10,706 bases of DNA, taken from contig DRMA01000090.1 of the NCBI GenBank assembly GCA_011375245.1, positions 1 through 10,706 of the forward strand, written 5' to 3'. The stretch is from Thiothrix sp. (GTDB taxonomy: Bacteria > Pseudomonadota > Gammaproteobacteria > Thiotrichales > Thiotrichaceae). Below the pieces are notes generated by a model. That model did not search any database and had not been told where the DNA came from. It worked only from the letters and a program-made list of their open reading frames with translations. This document shows, one piece after another, positions 8,121-10,706 of this stretch. The translations under genes and the position numbers were made by a program. Numbering within the stretch: the stretch's first letter is position 1; every line of letters begins with the position of its first letter.

Positions 8121-8822
8121 ATGACAAACACAACACACCGCTTATTGATTAGCTTAGCCATCACAGCCGCATTGAATAGTTGTACCTTAAACGATGGCGA
8201 CCCACAAACGACACTCTGTAAAAAACTAACAGCACATCTTATGGACAAACAAGATAAACAATGGGGTGAAAGTAGCAAAACTACCCTTGCTAATAATGCG
8301 ATAAAGGTCAATATCAACTGGGAGAATAAAGATGCAAGTGACACACTAGCAATGAACGCAAACTGTATTTATCTTGCCAATAATAATGCTGATAGTGAAG
8401 ACTATGATATGAATATCAGTGATGGTTACTATACATTGCCTGACAGTATCACTATTAATGGTCAAGAAACAGATCAAAAATCACTCTATCTTGCTATTCA
8501 TAAAGTTACAGGGCAGTCAATTAAAGATACAGCAAGTGAAGAACACTTACGCAAAAAAGCAGCAGAAGCTAACAAAACAATACATGAAGGTGCTGCAGCA
8601 TTGCAAACAAAAGCAGGTGAAGCAGCAACAGCCTTCAAGGAAGGTTCTGAAGTGTTAAAACAAAAAGCAGGAGACGCTGCAAAAACGCTGCAAGAAGGTT
8701 CAGAAGCATTAAAACAAAAAGCAGGAGACGCTGTGCAAAGTCTTCAAGAAAACTCCAAAGAACTAAAACACAAGGCGGGTGAAGTTATACAAAAAACAGG
8801 TGAGTACTTACAAAAAGAATAA
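8121..8822 (+). CDS. Predicted lipoprotein with C-terminal 18-residue helical repeats
   Basis: I do not recognise a named family. The 233 residues begin with a short signal (RLLISLAITAALNS) and C21 in an LNSC context, an acceptable though not ideal lipobox, so outer-membrane lipidation is inferred. Residues 22-135 form a polar domain with C33 and C82, which could pair. From about 144 to the end the protein is helical and built of 18-residue units of the form KAGDAxxxLQEGSExLKQ. This resembles LEA-like or apolipoprotein-like amphipathic helices and could lie on a membrane or form a coiled coil. No strong ribosome site precedes the ATG (only GGATT). A TATAAT at 8044-8049 lacks a convincing -35. 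It is an isolated gene, convergent with the SH3-like gene. Confidence 0.75.
   Translation: MTNTTHRLLISLAITAALNSCTLNDGDPQTTLCKKLTAHLMDKQDKQWGESSKTTLANNAIKVNINWENKDASDTLAMNANCIYLANNNADSEDYDMNISDGYYTLPDSITINGQETDQKSLYLAIHKVTGQSIKDTASEEHLRKKAAEANKTIHEGAAALQTKAGEAATAFKEGSEVLKQKAGDAAKTLQEGSEALKQKAGDAVQSLQENSKELKHKAGEVIQKTGEYLQKE
8556..8819 (+). repeat. Tandem 54-bp (18-codon) in-frame repeats
   Basis: Five consecutive units encode residues 146-163, 164-181, 182-199, 200-217 and 218-233, the last one short by two residues. The third and fourth units (8664-8717 and 8718-8771) share their first 16 bases (aaagcaggagacgctg) and much of the rest, which suggests recent duplication or gene conversion. The first unit is the most diverged. 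Confidence 0.85.
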
Positions 8823-8839
8823 GTATTACAAGCATCTAC

Positions 8840-8887
8840 TTGGTATGAGCTGTATGTCACAATACAGTGAAAAATAGCTCATACTAA
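8840..8887. terminator. Hairpin between convergent genes, possible bidirectional terminator
   Basis: A 12-bp stem (8840-8851 with 8876-8887, one G-T pair) encloses a smaller gtat/atac stem at 8852-8855 and 8862-8865. It sits 17 bases after the lipoprotein stop and 17 bases after the SH3-like gene stop on the other strand. No U-tract follows on either strand, so intrinsic termination is uncertain. Confidence 0.4.
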
Positions 8888-8904
8888 TACATAACAATGC
8901 TTTT

Positions 8905-9282
8905 CTATGAAGCCTTACAACCTGAAGCATTCTCTTTCTTTTTCCGACAAGATTTTTTATTCGCAAGTGCTGAAGACACAGAATCATATTTAATATACTT
9001 AGACAGCACCCATCCTCGCCTTCCACGCCATGAGATCTTTTGCCAACTCACATTGCTATATATTCTTGGCTTAGACTTCTCAATTAACCATGTTGCCTTA
9101 CGCGGAATAGTACGAATCACTTTGGAATGAGTAGTAGGATCACGATAAAGTTTAATGGGATTTTTAGACGCTCCATTTGCCTTTACCATAAATAATCTTA
9201 AATCATCTTTTGCCTGAACAGACATGGATAAAGATAAAGATAAAAAACATACAAGGAAAATACTACCTATTATTTTTTTCAT
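8905..9282 (-). CDS. Secreted SH3-like (SH3b) domain protein
   Basis: Small exported protein, probably periplasmic. I chose the ATG at 9280-9282 because a strong AAGGAGGG (9287-9294) lies just upstream and a textbook signal peptide follows: MKK, a hydrophobic core, then SVQA with cleavage predicted after A24. The further 22 codons upstream look like untranslated leader. The 125-residue precursor has one SH3b-like domain at about 30-98, with KLYRDPTTHSKVIRTIP and a closing WQKISWRGRRGWVLSKYI typical of bacterial SH3 domains. Such domains often bind cell-wall peptides or mediate protein contacts. The tail is basic with two cysteines (C112, C122) that could form a disulfide. The partner is unknown. 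Confidence 0.82.
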   Translation of the reverse strand: MKKIIGSIFLVCFLSLSLSMSVQAKDDLRLFMVKANGASKNPIKLYRDPTTHSKVIRTIPRKATWLIEKSKPRIYSNVSWQKISWRGRRGWVLSKYIKYDSVSSALANKKSCRKKKENASGCKAS

Positions 9283-9580
9283 ATCGCCCTCCTTAGTTCT
9301 ATAAAAAACAGTTCGAAATATGGTAGCGCGGAACCTAAAAAATAACAAATTGAATAGCTAACTATTTAATGAATATGATTAAAAACCCAACAGAACATAT
9401 ATTATTTAAGCAAAAAATAGTGTTTTAAGTCATAAAAATATCAAGAGCAAACCCAATATAACTACCTATAAAATAAGAATTTAATAATATAATTTTATAT
9501 TGTTATAGACTAACAGACGTTTTTTCACACCATGCTACTTGAATTCATCCTTGTTCAAGCAGCAAATATTTATGTTCTAT
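9283..9580. other. AT-rich spacer between SH3-like and OmpA-like genes
   Basis: About 300 bases with no credible gene. The part nearest the SH3-like gene holds its ribosome site and a candidate promoter. A stem-loop lies at 9534-9563 (gctacttgaa / ttcaagcagc, one mismatch), 17 bases beyond the OmpA-like stop. It could mark that gene's 3' end but lacks a U-tract. A short AT-only palindrome at 9486-9501 is probably compositional. Confidence 0.5.
9320..9348 (-). promoter_or_regulatory. Candidate promoter of the SH3-like gene
   Basis: On the minus strand TTGTTA (9343-9348) and TACCAT (9320-9325) are 17 bases apart. Each matches consensus at 4/6 positions, and the pair lies 38 bp upstream of the chosen ATG. 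The evidence is modest. Confidence 0.35.
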
Positions 9581-10213
9581 TTAACCTTGTTGCATAGGCA
9601 CTAAGGTAATTTCAACACGTCGATTTTGTGCTCGCCCATAATCAGAATTATTATCAGCAATTGGCCTGCTTTCACCATAACCTACCGCAAGCATACGATT
9701 ACTAGCAACATGTCGCTGAGCAAGATGGTTTTTCACACTATTTGCACGCTGAATAGAAAGTGTATGATTATATTGATCACTGCCTCGACTATCGGTATGG
9801 CCAGCAATTTGAATAGTCGTTTTTTCGTACTGAACTAACGTACTTGCAAGTGAATCAAGAACAGAATAAAACTGCGGTTTTATCTCTGCCCGAGCTGTAT
9901 CAAACGTAATACTATCTGGCATCACAAGGGTAATATTATTACCTTGTCGATTAACTTCTATTCCAGACCCAGCCACCGTCTGACGTAATGCTTCTTCTTG
10001 TCTATCCATATAAGCACCAATAGCTGCACCTACACCCGCACCCACAGCACCACCAATAACTACTCTTTTATTATCATGATTACTTGTTGATTTACCAACA
10101 ACAGCGCCTGCCAGCCCACCTAAGATAGCCCCTTGTTGTGCTTTGGTCAGATTGGTTTCTGTACAAGCTGTTACGCTCAAAATAACTAACCCACTTATTA
10201 GAATTTTTTTCAT
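9581..10213 (-). CDS. OmpA-family peptidoglycan-binding lipoprotein with glycine-zipper region
   Basis: Outer-membrane lipoprotein of the YiaD-like type that would tether the membrane to peptidoglycan. The 210 residues begin MKKILISGLVILSVTAC, with lipobox VTAC and C17 as the lipidated residue. Residues 28-67 are glycine-zipper segments (GAILGGLAGAVVG and VIGGAVGAGVGAAIGAYMDR), which probably insert in or pack against the membrane. The OmpA C-terminal domain spans about 95-205: ITFDTARAEIKP, GHTDSRG with D141, LSIQRANSV with R156, GYGESRP, and NRRVEI. D141 and R156 match the pair that contacts diaminopimelate in characterised OmpA domains (spacing 15). The ribosome site is weak (AGAGA). The gene stands alone, divergent from the last gene. 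Confidence 0.93.
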   Translation of the reverse strand: MKKILISGLVILSVTACTETNLTKAQQGAILGGLAGAVVGKSTSNHDNKRVVIGGAVGAGVGAAIGAYMDRQEEALRQTVAGSGIEVNRQGNNITLVMPDSITFDTARAEIKPQFYSVLDSLASTLVQYEKTTIQIAGHTDSRGSDQYNHTLSIQRANSVKNHLAQRHVASNRMLAVGYGESRPIADNNSDYGRAQNRRVEITLVPMQQG

Positions 10214-10557
10214 ACTTTTATGTCTCTATTTATTAAGCTAACGCATTAGTCAACACATCCGCGTTAGAATTCCCCAGTTTGAGATGAAACATTATTATAT
10301 GCGATCATTTATCGCTCAACTATAAAATATTCATCCTAGCTAACATAAAGGGTGTTTCATGACATACTCAGCGTATTACTTATTTTATTATCTAACCATA
10401 GAAACAGGATAAAAATACAACAACAAGTAGCTGATTTTGATTTAAAACAACACTCAATTTCACAAAAACAACACAATACGATACTATTTAACAACAAGAA
10501 CTTTTTGGTTAAATAAAAATAACTCAACCTGTACCCAAAACATTACAGTAAGTACTT
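10214..10557. other. Divergent intergenic region upstream of the OmpA-like and last genes
   Basis: 344 bases without a firm gene. On the minus strand a perfect TATAAT (10294-10299) may be the -10 of the OmpA-like gene, but TTGAGC (10314-10319) is only 14 bases away. A 7-bp inverted repeat (10238-10244 / 10261-10267) would form a stem in that gene's leader. On the plus strand there is a tiny 17-codon frame at 10359-10412. An 8-bp inverted repeat (tatttaac 10485-10492 / gttaaata 10508-10515) lies about 40 bp before the last gene. The final 140 bases are rich in AAC/ACA triplets on the plus strand. Confidence 0.45.
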
Positions 10558-10706
10558 ATGAAAAAAATATTACAAGCGGCTATCATTTTACTCACCTGTT
10601 CATTGAGCACTCATGCTAAGGAAAATCAAAATCCGACTACAAAAATATTTGATGATGGGCTGCCAGTAAATAATTCTTATCAAGGTAACCAAGCTCTCCC
10701 TTTTGG
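10558..10706 (+). CDS. N-terminal part of a secreted protein, function unknown (cut by window edge)
   Basis: The ATG at 10558 opens a frame that runs off the window (49 codons visible). MKKILQAAIILLTCSLSTHA is a clear export signal, with cleavage likely after the THA motif. C14 in LLTC is a poor lipobox, so signal peptidase I is favoured. The visible mature part (KENQNPTTKIFDDGLPVNN onward) is polar and not recognisable. The ribosome site is weak (AGTAAG), and a perfect 10-bp palindrome, taagtactta (10549-10558), overlaps the start codon. The family cannot be named from this fragment. Confidence 0.7.
   Translation, partial: MKKILQAAIILLTCSLSTHAKENQNPTTKIFDDGLPVNNSYQGNQALPF

Noticed and set aside
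8018..8344. 108-codon minus-strand frame overlapping the repeat lipoprotein start
   Set aside because: It covers the inverted repeat and the opposite strand of a better-supported gene, with no ribosome site or recognisable motif.
9283..9348. N-terminal extension of the SH3-like protein
   Set aside because: A strong AAGGAGGG lies inside this stretch right before ATG 9280-9282, which begins a proper signal peptide.
9486..9501. AT-only palindrome as a terminator or operator
   Set aside because: The stem contains only A-T pairs in very AT-rich sequence, so it is weak and expected by chance.

Overview
The window looks like ordinary chromosome from an AT-rich gammaproteobacterium. The tRNA methyltransferase, the ilvI-ilvH-ilvC order, the LpxC-family protein, the lipoproteins and the OmpA-type protein all read as Gram-negative and gammaproteobacterial. 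A well-conserved serine-glyoxylate aminotransferase suggests a methylotroph or methanotroph, or a related sulfur-oxidiser type. That taxonomic guess is an inference from one enzyme plus a repeat type that I associate with such genomes.

Left part (1-5062). The window opens inside trmJ (+), which ends one base from the 3' end of a convergent LpxC-family gene (-). Upstream of that gene lies a roughly 125-bp imperfect palindromic repeat. Beyond it is the branched-chain amino acid operon, read on the minus strand as ilvI, ilvH, ilvC. IlvI and IlvH form acetolactate synthase, and IlvC performs the next step toward valine and isoleucine. ilvI and ilvH overlap by 4 bases. ilvC follows a 141-bp gap that contains a plausible sigma-70-type promoter, so it may also be expressed independently.

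Middle (5063-8022). A divergent intergenic region separates ilvI from a complete metallo-beta-lactamase/beta-CASP ribonuclease-type gene (+). This is followed by the aminotransferase sgaA (+) and a 13-bp perfect inverted repeat.

Right part (8023-10706). This is a loose group of small envelope proteins. It contains a predicted lipoprotein whose C-terminal third is five 18-residue helical repeats (+), a secreted SH3-like protein (-), a glycine-zipper/OmpA peptidoglycan-binding lipoprotein (-), and the first 49 codons of another secreted protein (+). The spacers here are AT-rich and hold only weak regulatory candidates.

I found no RNA genes, CRISPR array, transposase or phage gene. The most unusual items are the LpxC-family protein, which sits outside its usual cell-division context and carries Arg where the catalytic Lys is expected, and the exactly periodic 18-residue repeat lipoprotein. 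I see no convincing evidence of a new multi-gene system.
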